Shown: positions 7,737-17,052, counted from the first letter of the stretch. The stretch is DNA of 64,000 nucleotides from JAKALD01 sp963817785 (GCA_963817785.1 CAWFPL010000002.1:1483673-1547672), one strand, 5' to 3'. Notes: a model not told the origin generated them from the letters alone. Made by a program: numbers and translations.

Positions 7737-10246
7737 ACCTCAAGGAAAAGACCGCCGAGCGCCTCGCCGCCGCCCGCGCCTATTCGGAGCTCATTCCCTG
7801 GATGCTCCAGGTCGCGCCGCACCTCGTGCTCAACAAGGACGGGTCGCTCCTTGCCTGCTACGCGCTCGAGGGGCTGGACGCCGCGGATGTCCGAACCGAG
7901 GAGATCGACCAGGCCGCGAACACCATGGAGAACGCGCTGCGCGTGTTCGATGAACGCATCACCCTGTGGTGGACCGTCGATCGCCGGCGCACGCGCATCT
8001 ACCCCGGCGGTTCGTTCCCGGATCCGGTGAGCGAGTTCGTCGACGAGCTGTGGTCGGAGCGCTTCACCGACGGGAGCCAGTTCGAGAATAGACACTGGTT
8101 CGCGGTCCTCTACACGCCGAGCGGCGGCGTCGAGGGCTTCATGGACCGTGCCGGGCAGTTCATGCGCGAGGGGCAGGGAACGGGCGCCGCGATCGTCTCG
8201 GCGGTCAAAACCTACCTCGGCATGGAGTCGGCCTTTGCCTTTGACGATGCGCGGCTCCAAGGCGAAATCAACCGGTTCGAGGAGCTGCTCGGTGCGTTCG
8301 AGGCTTCCACGCGAGGGCTGTATCTACGGCGGCTCGTGGGCGAAAAGGTGCTTCGGTTCCTGCACGATCGGGCAAGCCCCGCCGCGGCCGGGCAGCCCGT
8401 GGCCGAGCCGAACGTCACGGAGTTTCTGGATGCTTGGATCGCCGACAACACGCTTCAGGTGGGCTCGGACACGCTTTTATTCGACGGCACGGCGAGCGTT
8501 TTCGCGGCTGCGGCGACGGTGAAATCCTGGCCCGCCTTCACTTCCCCGGGGCTCCTGGACGCGCTGCTCGCGCTGCCGAGCGAGCTCACGCTCTCGCTAT
8601 GCTTTCGGTACGTGGAGCTTCAGGCCGCGAAGAAGTACATCGAGGAGGTGCGCAAGAACAACCTCAACTCCTCCAAGTCGATGCTCACCTACCTGCAGGA
8701 GGCGCTCTCGGGCAAGCCCTCCGACAAGGTGGACCAGGGCAAGCTCGCCGGCGCGCAGGACGCGAACGAGGCGCTCCTTTCGATCGCCACGGCGCGGCGG
8801 TTCTTCGGCTACTTCAACATGACGGTGCTCGCCTACGGCAGGAGCAGGGAGGAAACCGAGGAGGGCATGCGCCTGGTGACCCAGGCGATCAACACTCTCG
8901 GGTTCCTGACGCTACGCGAGCGCCTGCACCTCCTTTCGGCCTGGGCGGGGACGCTCCCCGGGCAGTGGGGCGAGCTCGTGCGCTGGTTCTTCCTGTCCTC
9001 GGCGAACCTCTCGGATCTGGCGCCCATCCGGACCATCGCCACCGGCGAGGCGGAAAACGCGCATCTCACCGAGCAGACCGGGCGCCGCTCCCCCGCGCTC
9101 ACCGCGCTACCGACCGAATGGGGCGTGCCGTTCCTGTTCAACCTGCACCAGGCCGACAAGGCGCACACGCTCGTGGTCGGTCCTACCCGCGCGGGGAAAA
9201 GTGTCTTCATGAACTTCCTCATCATGCAGTTCAGAAAGTACCACCCGTGCCGCGTCTTCATCTTCGACAAGGACTATTCCTGCCGCATCCCCGCGCTTCT
9301 CATGGGCGGCACGCACGTGGACATGTCCGGGGACGAGACGCGGGTGCAGATCAACCCACTTTCGCTTCTTTCAGACCGGAACAACTGGCTCTGGGTGGCG
9401 AAGTGGTTGGAGCTCCTCCTCGCTGGCCGGGGCCAACCGATCTCCGCCTCGGATTCGGAATCGATCTGGGACGCGGTCGAGAACACCGCGCATCTGCCGC
9501 GGGAGAAGTGGCGGCTCCTTTCGCTTGCGCAGTTCCTCGGCGCCCGCTCGAAGGAGTTGGGCGAGGAGCTTGGCGAGTGGGTCGGAAACGGCGCGCGGGC
9601 CCGCTACTTCGATCACGTGCAAGACACCTTCGCGCTCACCGGGCTCACCTGCACGGAGGTCGGCAAGCTCTTCGAGGACGAGCTCGTCGCGCCGCTCTTT
9701 CTCGAGTACGCCTTCCAGCGGATCCGGATGACGCTGGACGGCACCCCAACCCTCATTTACGTCGAGGAGTGCTGGTACATGCTCATGTACGAGCGCTTCG
9801 CCGCGCGCCTAGATGACTGGCTGCGTACGCTCGGGAAGAAGAACGCGTTTGTCGTGCTCACCACCCAAGGGCTGCTCGAACTCGCAAGATCGGCGTACTT
9901 CGGCACCATCCTCGACAACATCGCGAACACGATCTTCCTGCCGAACCCGAAGGCCTTCGCGCACGAGAAGCTCTACGTGGGGAAATTCGGTCTGCATCCC
10001 GAGAGCCTCGCGCGTATCCGTGATGCGACGCCGAAGATGCACTACTACATCGTGACCCCGGAGCGCTCGCGGATGGCGGTGGTCACGTTCCCGCCCCAGG
10101 TCCTTGCGTGCGTGCGAAGCGACTCGCGCGCGCAGAAGGTCTTTCTCAAGCACTACGCCACGAAGGACGTGAACGAAGATTGGAAGGAGCGCTACGTAAA
10201 CGAGGTGATGACGGGCAATCCGGACATTGCGGCGCCGACCGCCTGA
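7730..10246 (+). CDS. virB4: VirB4-type secretion ATPase
   Basis: 838 residues from GTG 7730, which lies inside the end of virB3 after a G-rich stretch; an upstream extension of the frame to 7595 runs through virB3 and is rejected. The N-terminal CagE/TrbE domain (PWMLQVAPHLVLNKDGSLLACY) leads to the ATPase with Walker A GPTRAGKS near residue 484 and Walker B LIYVEECWY near residue 675. The motif FVVLTTQGLLEL near the C-terminus is also typical. VirB4 powers pilus assembly with VirB11. Confidence 0.95.
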   Translation: MLNLKEKTAERLAAARAYSELIPWMLQVAPHLVLNKDGSLLACYALEGLDAADVRTEEIDQAANTMENALRVFDERITLWWTVDRRRTRIYPGGSFPDPVSEFVDELWSERFTDGSQFENRHWFAVLYTPSGGVEGFMDRAGQFMREGQGTGAAIVSAVKTYLGMESAFAFDDARLQGEINRFEELLGAFEASTRGLYLRRLVGEKVLRFLHDRASPAAAGQPVAEPNVTEFLDAWIADNTLQVGSDTLLFDGTASVFAAAATVKSWPAFTSPGLLDALLALPSELTLSLCFRYVELQAAKKYIEEVRKNNLNSSKSMLTYLQEALSGKPSDKVDQGKLAGAQDANEALLSIATARRFFGYFNMTVLAYGRSREETEEGMRLVTQAINTLGFLTLRERLHLLSAWAGTLPGQWGELVRWFFLSSANLSDLAPIRTIATGEAENAHLTEQTGRRSPALTALPTEWGVPFLFNLHQADKAHTLVVGPTRAGKSVFMNFLIMQFRKYHPCRVFIFDKDYSCRIPALLMGGTHVDMSGDETRVQINPLSLLSDRNNWLWVAKWLELLLAGRGQPISASDSESIWDAVENTAHLPREKWRLLSLAQFLGARSKELGEELGEWVGNGARARYFDHVQDTFALTGLTCTEVGKLFEDELVAPLFLEYAFQRIRMTLDGTPTLIYVEECWYMLMYERFAARLDDWLRTLGKKNAFVVLTTQGLLELARSAYFGTILDNIANTIFLPNPKAFAHEKLYVGKFGLHPESLARIRDATPKMHYYIVTPERSRMAVVTFPPQVLACVRSDSRAQKVFLKHYATKDVNEDWKERYVNEVMTGNPDIAAPTA

Positions 10247-10269
10247 GCACGAGGCGCACGGCAAGCCTC

Positions 10270-10410
10270 ATGAAACAAGCGCTCGACATGGCGCAGATTG
10301 AGCCGCATGTGCGCGGTTTGGTCGTGGCGATGAACGCGGAGCCGAAGATCTCGACGATCGCTTCGTGCGAAGGACATTGGAGGCCTCTCGGGCTGTACAG
10401 ACCGCCGTAG
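10270..10410 (+). pseudogene. Truncated conserved small protein (SCEGH motif)
   Basis: 46 residues starting MKQALDMAQIEPHV and containing TIASCEGHWRP. The frame stops at TAG (10408-10410) immediately after RPP. If that codon were TAC, the reading would continue PPYVFFR before the next stop; I recall PPYV-type endings in small proteins with this SCEGH motif, so the TAG may be a nonsense change. The sequence then runs into a decayed minus-strand gene, so the original 3' end is probably lost. Function is unknown. Confidence 0.45.
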
Positions 10411-10697
10411 GTGTTCTTCCGTTAAGAGCGGGTGATCCGGGACGTCCTCGCGCCTCGCCCCGGACGCTCTGTTCTGTGGCAGAGAAAGCTCCCCCAGCCT
10501 AGCGCCGCGAGGACCTTGAGGAGCATCTCCTGCTCGGTTGTCGCCTCGTTTAGCTTGGAATCGTCGCGGAAGGGCGCGTAGATCGAGCGAAGCTGCGCGA
10601 TGAAACGATCAAGCTCCGCATCCGGGAGCTTCTCCAAAACCGGCGTGGACTTGATTCCTTCCTTGAGAAAATCCTGTGTGAACAGCTGACCGTTCAC
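10385..10697 (-). pseudogene. N-terminal remnant of a type IIG/Eco57I-like restriction-methyltransferase
   Basis: From GTG 10697 the frame reads MNGQLFTQDFLKEGI, FIAQLRSIYAPF, TTEQEMLLKVLAALGWG, which resembles the N-terminus of large type IIG restriction-methyltransferases. After ALGWG the match shifts frame: another frame continues LPQNRASGARREDVPDHPLL, the expected next block. So there is at least one frameshift, and everything after about residue 105 is missing. The remnant overlaps the truncated SCEGH gene at a deletion junction between virB4 and virB5. Confidence 0.6.
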
Positions 10698-10857
10698 TTG
10701 TGGTTACAGCGCCATTGTTATCGCGTCTTTTCCCGCGCCGACTGGCCTTCAGCAACGCGCGCCATTATTGCGTAACTAAAGGCCCTCAATCCTGCGCAAC
10801 ACGTAGTAATGCGCTCCCTTTGAAGCCAGCCCGCAATTCGTCCGGTCTTCTGCTGGG

Positions 10858-10957
10858 ATGGTAAGGCAGGGCAGGCGCGGCGTGGCTGGGCAAGGCAGGG
10901 CAGGCGTGGCTTGGCGAGGCGCAGCTCGGCAAGGCTTGGCGCGGCAGGCTTGGATGT
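10858..10957 (+). repeat. Degenerate GGC-rich short tandem repeat
   Basis: About 100 bp of irregular units such as AAGGCAGGGC, GTGGCTTGGC and GAGGCGCAGC, all G-rich on the plus strand. It lies about 90 bp before the virB5 start, in a stretch without a supported gene. It could form G-quadruplex-like structures or simply be a slipped simple repeat. An open frame crosses it into virB5 but the start at 11050 has a much better ribosome site. Confidence 0.6.
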
Positions 10958-11049
10958 TCGCGAATGGGGGTGGCGGTTGGCAGACCTTTCGCTGCAATGG
11001 CTTTAGCACGCGCAACTACGATAAGGCATCAATCGCAGGAGGCGTTCTT

Positions 11050-11889
11050 ATGGTCCAGGCAGGCAGAAGCGCCCGAAGCATGGTGCGCGCCTTCGCGCTC
11101 TGCGCCGCACTTGGCATTGGGCTGGCGTACGTCGCGCCGGCCGCGGGTCAATGGGCGGTCTTCGACGCGTCGAACTTCGCCAAAAACGCGCTCACGGCGG
11201 CGAAGTCCGCCGATGCCTACGCCCAGCAGCTCGAGCAGTACAAGCTCCAAGGGCTGCAGTATCTACTGCAGGTGCAGAATCTGCAGACCGCCCCCTCGAC
11301 GATCTTCGACACCACGTTCGGGCGCGAGGCGCTGCAGATCGCCGGTCCCGATGCCAACGCCGCGGCGCTCGCCAAGGCGGGAGTGCATCTCCTTGGCGTC
11401 TACTCGAGCACCCAGCAGCTGATGAGCCAGGGGAACAGTCTGTACTCCCGGGCGGCTGACTGGGGCTGGACACTGCAGAAATTCAGCGACGCGAGCGGGA
11501 TGACGCCGCAACAGATATTTTCGTATGAGCAGAGCCGCGGCCAAGCACTGCAGCAGGCGAGCCAGCTGCAATATCAGCAGAGCGAGCAGCTCCAGCGGGA
11601 CCTGCAGGCCTACCAGCAGCAGGCGGATGAGGGCCTGCGAACGGCCCAGGGTGCTCAAGGCGCGGTGCAGGCCCTCCAGGGAATCGCCTTGCAGAACCAC
11701 ACCTTGACGGAGCAGCTCTCGGATTTGTCCGCAGCCGAGGCCACCCGGGACAAAGCCCAGGCCGTGCACGATGCGCAGGCGGCGCAGGATAAACAGGAGC
11801 AGGCCGAACTCTACGACGAGGCTCAGCAGCGCATGCAGAGCTACTACGACAGCGCTGGCGTGGCGAGCGGAATCCAGGTGGGGCCTTGA
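11050..11889 (+). CDS. virB5: VirB5/TrbJ-like pilus-tip protein
   Basis: 279 residues. ATG 11050 follows AGGAGG at 11037-11042. A signal peptide (FALCALGIGLAYVAPAAG-type core, about 14-33) precedes the TrbJ-like block QWAVFDASNFAKNALTAAKS. Long Gln/Ala-rich coiled-coil segments fill residues about 60-260 (LEQYKLQGLQYLLQVQNLQ). VirB5/TrbJ proteins sit at the pilus tip and help recipient contact. It is separated from virB4 by the scar at 10.3-11.0 kb. Confidence 0.87.
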   Translation: MVQAGRSARSMVRAFALCAALGIGLAYVAPAAGQWAVFDASNFAKNALTAAKSADAYAQQLEQYKLQGLQYLLQVQNLQTAPSTIFDTTFGREALQIAGPDANAAALAKAGVHLLGVYSSTQQLMSQGNSLYSRAADWGWTLQKFSDASGMTPQQIFSYEQSRGQALQQASQLQYQQSEQLQRDLQAYQQQADEGLRTAQGAQGAVQALQGIALQNHTLTEQLSDLSAAEATRDKAQAVHDAQAAQDKQEQAELYDEAQQRMQSYYDSAGVASGIQVGP

Positions 11890-11909
11890 CCGCAGGATCC
11901 GTCGGCCGG

Positions 11910-12158
11910 CTAGTTGACCGGATACTTCTTGTCGCACGCCTCCCCGTCTTTCGCCTGCTGTTGTGCCGACTCGTTCGAAGGGATGGCTGCCACGCATTCG
12001 AGGCTTTTCCGTACGTTCGGATTATTCATGCCTACTGCATTCGGGGCGCTCGCCTGGGCCGCAGGAGCCGCGATGGCATTCGCGTCCGGAGTCTGCCTCC
12101 CGCATCCGGCAGCGAGGAGCGCGAGTCCCGTGACGAGCGACATGGCAATTGTTCTCAT
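11910..12158 (-). CDS. Small lipoprotein encoded antisense between virB5 and virB6
   Basis: 82 residues. The signal MRTIAMSLVTGLALLAAGCG has a clear lipobox (LAAGC). Two more Cys (near residues 57 and 73) could pair. The start at 12158 has GGGGGAA just upstream. In P-type systems the gene between trbJ and trbL is trbK, an entry-exclusion lipoprotein. Position and size suggest the same role here, but this gene points the other way and no TrbK motif is certain. The overlapping plus-strand frame has poor protein character. Confidence 0.65.
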   Translation of the reverse strand: MRTIAMSLVTGLALLAAGCGRQTPDANAIAAPAAQASAPNAVGMNNPNVRKSLECVAAIPSNESAQQQAKDGEACDKKYPVN

Positions 12159-12194
12159 CGATTCCCCCCTGACTCCTTCATGAAGGATAGCGCG

Positions 12195-13562
12195 ATGATG
12201 CCACAGGTACACCGATGCGGAAGCTCAGACGCGAGGGCTTTAGCCTGGCATAGGCGGGGGCTCGCGAGGACGCTTACTATCGTGCCTGGGTTCGCGCTGT
12301 GGCTCGTATCGGCAGACGCCTCGGCGGCCGGCGCGACCGCGGCGCCCACCGCGAGCAGCGGATTGCAAGCCGTGGAGAATGCACTGCAAGGCGTTCAGGG
12401 TAATCTCGGGAGTATCGGCTCGCAGCTCTTCGCCTATCTCGCGTTTCTCTCGCTCGTGTGGTGGGCGGCCCAGTTGATCCTCAAAGGCGGCGATATCACC
12501 GATACCTTCGGCGGGTTCTTGCGGTCCGTCTTCCTCTTTGGCCTCGCGTACTTCTTCATGCTGCCCTACGCGGAGGGGCAGACGCCCCTGGTATGGTTCG
12601 TCGGCAAGTTGACCACCGCCGTGACGAGCGCGCTCACCGGCAACGCGAATGGGGATGTATCCGACATTGCGGCTTACGCGTTCACCAGCCTTTACACCAT
12701 GATCGCCATTCTCGTGAAGGATCTGATGCAGCCGTTCAGCTCCTCGAGCGGATTTCTCGGCGGGATGGAGGCGATCGGCGTGCTGTTCGCCAACCTGCCC
12801 ATGGTGCTCTTCCTCGGGCTCGCGATCGTCCTCCTTTGGTTCGCGGGGATCACGCTTTTCGTGATGGCGACGATCGGTCTGGTCATGTTCAAGGTCGCCG
12901 ACATATTCGCGCCGCTATTTATCCCATTTCTCGTTCTGCCCGTCGTCAGCTGGCTGTTCGATGGCTGGTTGCGATTTCTGCTGAGCGCGGCGATGTACAA
13001 GATGGCGGGCGCCGCGATCGTGCTGCTGGGGAGCGCGGTGCTCAAGCAGTTAAGTCCGCTCTTGCTAGGAACGCCTAATTGGGGGCAAATGACGATTGCG
13101 GGCATGGTGGTGGCCGGGCTCGCGTTCTCGCTCCTTTATGTCATGTTGCAGCTCCCAAGCATCGCCCAGGGTCTGATCTCCGGGCACGCCACGGTCCAGA
13201 TGCAGCGCCTGATGGGCTCGGTCAGTCGCGCCGGGCAGCTTACGGCCGGCGCGTCGCTCGCTGGCGCAGGCGGCGCGCTCATCGCGAGCGGTAGAGGCTT
13301 CGCCGCGACGCCAGGGCTCGCGAAGGCGGGGCTGAACAGCGCAAAAGGTGCGATCGCTGGGACGGCTATTTCCTACAACGTCGGCGGCCGGGGTGTCGGT
13401 GGAGCGGCGCAGGTTGCGAAGGATGCCGGAGCAGTCGCTGGCGCCGGGGGGCTGAGGCTCGGCAAGGGGGCGCTTTCGACGCTCGGGCGCGGGGCAGCAG
13501 GCGCGCCAGGGGCGATGAGCCGCGCCGGGACGGGTCTGATGAACAAGGGGAGGCGCGGGTAG
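12195..13562 (+). CDS. virB6: VirB6/TrbL-like polytopic T4SS protein
   Basis: 455 residues. An N-terminal signal-like segment (IVPGFALWLVSADASAAG) is followed by at least six hydrophobic helices, including FAYLAFLSLVWWAAQLIL, VLFLGLAIVLLWFAGITLFV and IFAPLFIPFLVLPVVSWLF, then a Gly/Ala-rich tail. This is the VirB6/TrbL layout, an inner-membrane channel component that contacts DNA. Start 12195 is chosen for AAGGA at 12183-12187; ATG 12180 is an alternative. The long upstream extension is antisense to the lipoprotein gene and is rejected. Confidence 0.9.
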   Translation: MMPQVHRCGSSDARALAWHRRGLARTLTIVPGFALWLVSADASAAGATAAPTASSGLQAVENALQGVQGNLGSIGSQLFAYLAFLSLVWWAAQLILKGGDITDTFGGFLRSVFLFGLAYFFMLPYAEGQTPLVWFVGKLTTAVTSALTGNANGDVSDIAAYAFTSLYTMIAILVKDLMQPFSSSSGFLGGMEAIGVLFANLPMVLFLGLAIVLLWFAGITLFVMATIGLVMFKVADIFAPLFIPFLVLPVVSWLFDGWLRFLLSAAMYKMAGAAIVLLGSAVLKQLSPLLLGTPNWGQMTIAGMVVAGLAFSLLYVMLQLPSIAQGLISGHATVQMQRLMGSVSRAGQLTAGASLAGAGGALIASGRGFAATPGLAKAGLNSAKGAIAGTAISYNVGGRGVGGAAQVAKDAGAVAGAGGLRLGKGALSTLGRGAAGAPGAMSRAGTGLMNKGRRG

Positions 13563-13587
13563 ATGGCTGCCGCTCGTACACCTTCCG

Positions 13588-13962
13588 TTAGCCTATGACC
13601 AGGGATACATTGACCGTGTCGACCAGCAACTCTGGTTTGAGTGGCTTTCTGCCTTTTGCACCCCGCCCCTCTACCAGTCGCACGACGCCGTAGTGCTCGA
13701 GTGTCCTGAGCGTCCGAGAGAGATTTGAGGCCTTCCGATGAGTCAGCCGCTCCAGTTCCGCGATCGACTGCGGATGCTCACGCGCGATGACCCGCAGGAG
13801 CTGACGATTTTTTTCGGAAAAGACGTTCGCAGCCGCCTTGAGGGACGTGAACCAGAGCTTGGGCGCATTCGGGCCCGCCTTGATGCGGCCTGTGGCCACG
13901 CCCAAGGTCCACCGCTTCATCTCTTCGTATGGGGCGATCCCAATGTTTAGCTTAGTCATCAT
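13588..13962 (-). CDS. tumA: HTH antitoxin of a TumE/TumA-type toxin-antitoxin pair
   Basis: 124 residues with a winged-helix domain at about 60-105 (SIAELERLTHRKASNLSRTLRTLEHYGVV). It resembles the HVO_A0114-type DNA-binding proteins that pair with TumE/DUF6516 toxins. It starts inside the toxin gene (11-bp overlap), as in coupled toxin-antitoxin operons. It is expected to bind its own promoter and neutralise the toxin. Identification is by memory of the family and by the partner, not by a search. Confidence 0.7.
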   Translation of the reverse strand: MMTKLNIGIAPYEEMKRWTLGVATGRIKAGPNAPKLWFTSLKAAANVFSEKNRQLLRVIAREHPQSIAELERLTHRKASNLSRTLRTLEHYGVVRLVEGRGAKGRKPLKPELLVDTVNVSLVIG

Positions 13963-14296
13963 CGTGCTCCTTCAATATCCGGTCGACTTCTCTCCAAAAA
14001 TCCGCCAATAATTGCTCGGGCGATTTGAACGTGTACCTGCGGCCGGAGTCATCGACTGATCGGTGCCAATGATCGCGGGCTCTCTGCGCCCCGAACGGGT
14101 GAGCGTTATCGAAACCAAGCACCCGCTGGCCGCTGCGGTTGTGTAGCGTGAGGGAATACCTGATGCCGTGCGGAACTTCATCGGCTCGGGATTCCTGGCG
14201 GGCGACGAACTTCACCCAGAAGCCAAGTTTCTCGTCGACGACCATGGTCACGCCATTTAGGCTCAGCAGGTAATCCCATCCGGTTTCGTCGATCAT
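13952..14296 (-). CDS. tumE: TumE-family (DUF6516) toxin
   Basis: 114 residues. The block ETGWDYLLSLNGVTMVVDEKLGFWVKF and the later LGFDNAHPFG, DHWHRS and YTFKSPEQLLADFWREVD are typical of DUF6516/TumE proteins, small toxins paired with an HTH antitoxin. The toxin gene comes first and overlaps the antitoxin gene by 11 bp. The pair follows virB6 and could stabilise the element. Confidence 0.7.
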   Translation of the reverse strand: MIDETGWDYLLSLNGVTMVVDEKLGFWVKFVARQESRADEVPHGIRYSLTLHNRSGQRVLGFDNAHPFGAQRARDHWHRSVDDSGRRYTFKSPEQLLADFWREVDRILKEHDDD

Positions 14297-14415
14297 ACCA
14301 TATCACCCGAATGATAAGTATAGCGCTACTGACCCGAAACAGGAAGGTGGGTGTTCCCTAGCGCCTCCCGGGACGGGTCGAGCCTCCTCGCTTCCGCGCA
14401 CATGCTGCCTTAGGG

Positions 14416-15954
14416 CGAATGGCACTTACTTTAGCCATCATTGATGACCGTGGAGTTGAATGAGCTGTCGCGCTGTGGCGCGAGGGACCTTCAGCCATGG
14501 GTAAGGTTTAGGCCGTCGTTTGCGCATGCGCGGTTCGATGCGTCCGGGGCGGTGTCCCACTCTGGTTTGAGCGATCAAAGTGAACAGACTGCCGGTATCG
14601 ACAGAAGCGCTCAAGCCTCGACAGTTCCACGCGGCCCACAATTGCACGGTGTGCTTGAAGCTTAAGCTGCGTGGATCGACACCAGCATTACAGGCCGCCT
14701 GTGCCATCAGCAGCCGGATCACGTTGCAGGCCAACAGATAGACCCACAGTTCTTTCTCGTTCATCAGCGGCGTCTGGCAGTGGAGCACCTCCATGCCCAT
14801 GGTGGTCTTGAGGTTGCGCAAGTCCAGTTCGACATTCCAGCGGCGTGCGTAGAGTGCTGACAGATCGTCCTTGCTGAGCGCACGATGATTGAGCATCGTG
14901 GTGACCAGAACCTGGTGGCCGGTCTTGACCTCGCGCACCGTCAATTGGTCTGGAAACCCGGCGTACTGCTGCGGCGTCATCCAATCCGGTCGAGTCGCGG
15001 GCTTACGCCAGCAAACCAGATGGTCGCGTGCGCCCAAGGACTGGCCGCGACGCAAGTCGGTGCTGCGCGCCCCGTTCTGCTCGAACAGCACGTCGACCCC
15101 GGCAGCGATCATCGTGGCGATCAGGAAATAGCTGCAGTAGAGCGCGTCAGCGAGCATCACGTCGCCGAGGCTGAAGGCCGGCTCGAGCTTGCGCAACAAT
15201 CCGAGTTCGCTGTTGCCTTTGCCGCTGTGTGGCCCGATTGCCGCATCCATCACGGCACCTGTAGCCAGACAAATCACCACCACCACACGCGCCAGCGGAA
15301 AGCCTACGCCCGCTGCCTGCGTGCTTGGCTGCGGATAGCGCTCCTGGTTCTCTTCGGTGTCAGGCATCGAGATCCCCGTGCCATCGACCAGCTTGACCGG
15401 GCGTCCGCGCCAACGCCAGCTTGGGGCCGCCAGCGCGTGAAGCTGGCGGCCCGTCTCGTGCGTGATCCCGCTGAGCATTTCCAGCGGCAGCCGTTGCCGC
15501 GCTTTGCAATAGCCCCCGGTGCGCACGCTCATCGGCTTCAATCCATCGGCCACCCGCTGTGCCGCCCAGCCGTTCACCGCCTTCTGGCACGAGCGATCGG
15601 CATCGAGCACCTGCCGCATGAACATCGACAACGCCACCGTCGGCGGATACACCCGCTCCCGGTGCTCTGGCATCAGCCTTTCTGTCGTCTCAAGCATCTC
15701 TGGACTCGTTAGCACGTTGAAGTACTCCACCGCTTTGGTCGCCACTTTGACCACCTCCGCTCGACGCTCAATCTTCGCTCTCTGTTGATGTTGCAGGCTT
15801 CGTGCATTACGATCCATCATGGCTGGCCTTTCGGGGCGACGGTTTGGCTGTCTGGTAACAACCATCCTATCAATCCTTGGGCCGGCCACCCCCGCTTATT
15901 CAAACATTTACACCGCCGCTTCTAGCGCTGCGAACCTAAAGTAAGTGCCATTCG
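14416..15954 (-). mobile_element. Complete IS4-family insertion sequence
   Basis: 1539 bp bounded by perfect 19-bp inverted repeats (14416-14434 and 15936-15954, core GGCACTTACTTTAG and complement). It has a single transposase gene reading right to left. No direct repeat flanks this copy alone, because the matching target duplication is 7.4 kb away at 23376. Confidence 0.85.
14438..15820 (-). CDS. IS4-family DDE transposase
   Basis: 460 residues from ATG 15820, which has AAAGG a few bases upstream; a longer frame to 15889 is less likely. DDE features: first Asp in VKLVDGTGISMPDTEENQ, second Asp in LADALYCSYF, and the IS4 YREK signature YARRWNVELDLRNLK near the C-terminus. It appears intact. 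It catalyses cut-and-paste transposition of the element and probably of the composite unit. Confidence 0.9.
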   Translation of the reverse strand: MMDRNARSLQHQQRAKIERRAEVVKVATKAVEYFNVLTSPEMLETTERLMPEHRERVYPPTVALSMFMRQVLDADRSCQKAVNGWAAQRVADGLKPMSVRTGGYCKARQRLPLEMLSGITHETGRQLHALAAPSWRWRGRPVKLVDGTGISMPDTEENQERYPQPSTQAAGVGFPLARVVVVICLATGAVMDAAIGPHSGKGNSELGLLRKLEPAFSLGDVMLADALYCSYFLIATMIAAGVDVLFEQNGARSTDLRRGQSLGARDHLVCWRKPATRPDWMTPQQYAGFPDQLTVREVKTGHQVLVTTMLNHRALSKDDLSALYARRWNVELDLRNLKTTMGMEVLHCQTPLMNEKELWVYLLACNVIRLLMAQAACNAGVDPRSLSFKHTVQLWAAWNCRGLSASVDTGSLFTLIAQTRVGHRPGRIEPRMRKRRPKPYPWLKVPRATARQLIQLHGHQ

Positions 15955-16359
15955 ACCTAAAGCGGCTGGATGCCGAATCAAAGATGCCTTGCGTTAGCAC
16001 GCGCCTTCGTTGTGGCAATCCATTACCGGTATTGCAGTGGAACGGAAACTCGCAGAGTTGGTAGATCCCTGCCGTAGTGCGTAGAAAAATCCCAGGAGAA
16101 GTATGCGTTCAAATGACTGCCTTGTTTGCCGGAGGGCGGCCGAGGAAAGGACCGGGGACCGTCGCCGGGGTGCTGCAGCCTGCCACAGCCGCCCACGGGC
16201 TCGGCCGGGGCAGCCTGCGGGCTGGGGCTCACCCTCCCTCGGCGGATACCTGGCGCGAGGGAGCCAGGTGTGCGGATCCACGTAGGAATGCGCCGACAGT
16301 ATATGGGTGACGAAACCCGCTAGCCATCGCGTTCGGTGTTCAATTGTAACTGGGCGAAT
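15955..16359. other. No supported gene; transposon interior with possible IS debris
   Basis: Only short, poorly supported frames are present. CGTAGTGCGTAGAA occurs here at about 16073 and again near 16505 in the IS remnant; on the minus strand both encode FYALR, so this stretch may hold another decayed transposase end. GC-rich, no promoter or terminator that I can defend. Confidence 0.4.
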
Positions 16360-17052
16360 TTCAGAGTTAGTTGGACACTTTTTTGACGTTGATGTGACAA
16401 AGTTTCAGCCTTGTTTGGACACTCATGGTTTGCCTCGGAATGGTTTTTAGGGCGAGGGTATGCAAGCTCACGTAGCAGGGGTTGGCGAGCGGGGTCACGT
16501 CGGCGTAGTGCGTAGAAGCGGATGCGCTGATGCGTGAAGCCAACTTCGCAGCGAACGAGCCGATGAGGCCAATGTTGATGGACATGGAGGGCTCTACCGA
16601 GCAGATGAACGCTGCCGTGATCATCGCTGCGACGCGGGAGGATGATGGTTCCCTTGAGTGGGGTGCCGAGTTGAGCTTGAAGTCTTTGGGGAAGCTGCGC
16701 CGCCTGGGGGCGGTTTCCAGGCGGGTAGCAGTCTTGGCGCGATAGGCCGCGATGTAACGTGCGGAGACCGCCGCCAAGGCTTCGACATCGGGGCAGCGGT
16801 GGCGCTGCCAGACTTTGCTTTGCCACAGGCCATTGAAGCCTTCGATAGCATTCTGGAAGCCCGGCTCGCGCGGCGGGGGCGAACGCCGGGACAACTCCCA
16901 GTGCCAGACACAGCCTGGTGACACGCCCGACCCGGCGACCCGCAGCCCCGAGCGCGAGTTGCCGCGCGGGGGAAATTCCGGTCGCCCTACGGGCTCCCTC
17001 CATTTCCCCCGCGCAATGCCTTTCGAGCACTGGGTGTCCAACTAACGCTGAA
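16360..17052. mobile_element. Remnant of an IS481/IS3-like element inserted in a sensor gene
   Basis: Near-perfect inverted repeats, 18 of 19 bases, lie at 16360-16378 and 17034-17052 (core GTTAGTTGGACAC and complement). A further TGTCC-containing copy follows at about 17059-17080 and another near 16425. The interior is too short for a full transposase and has a decayed gene fragment. It truncates the minus-strand sensor gene to its right. Confidence 0.65.
16431..16930 (-). pseudogene. Decayed integrase-core (rve) transposase fragment
   Basis: The C-terminal part of a DDE integrase-type transposase is split over two frames. One frame gives FQNAIEGFNGLWQSKVWQRH and RYIAAYRAKTATRLE, down to about 16670. 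The next frame continues GTIILPRRSDDHGSVHLLGR, HWPHRLVRCEVGF and RIRFYALRRRDPARQPLL. The blocks are contiguous in order, so a frameshift occurred near 16670. The catalytic N-terminal half is absent. Confidence 0.7.
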
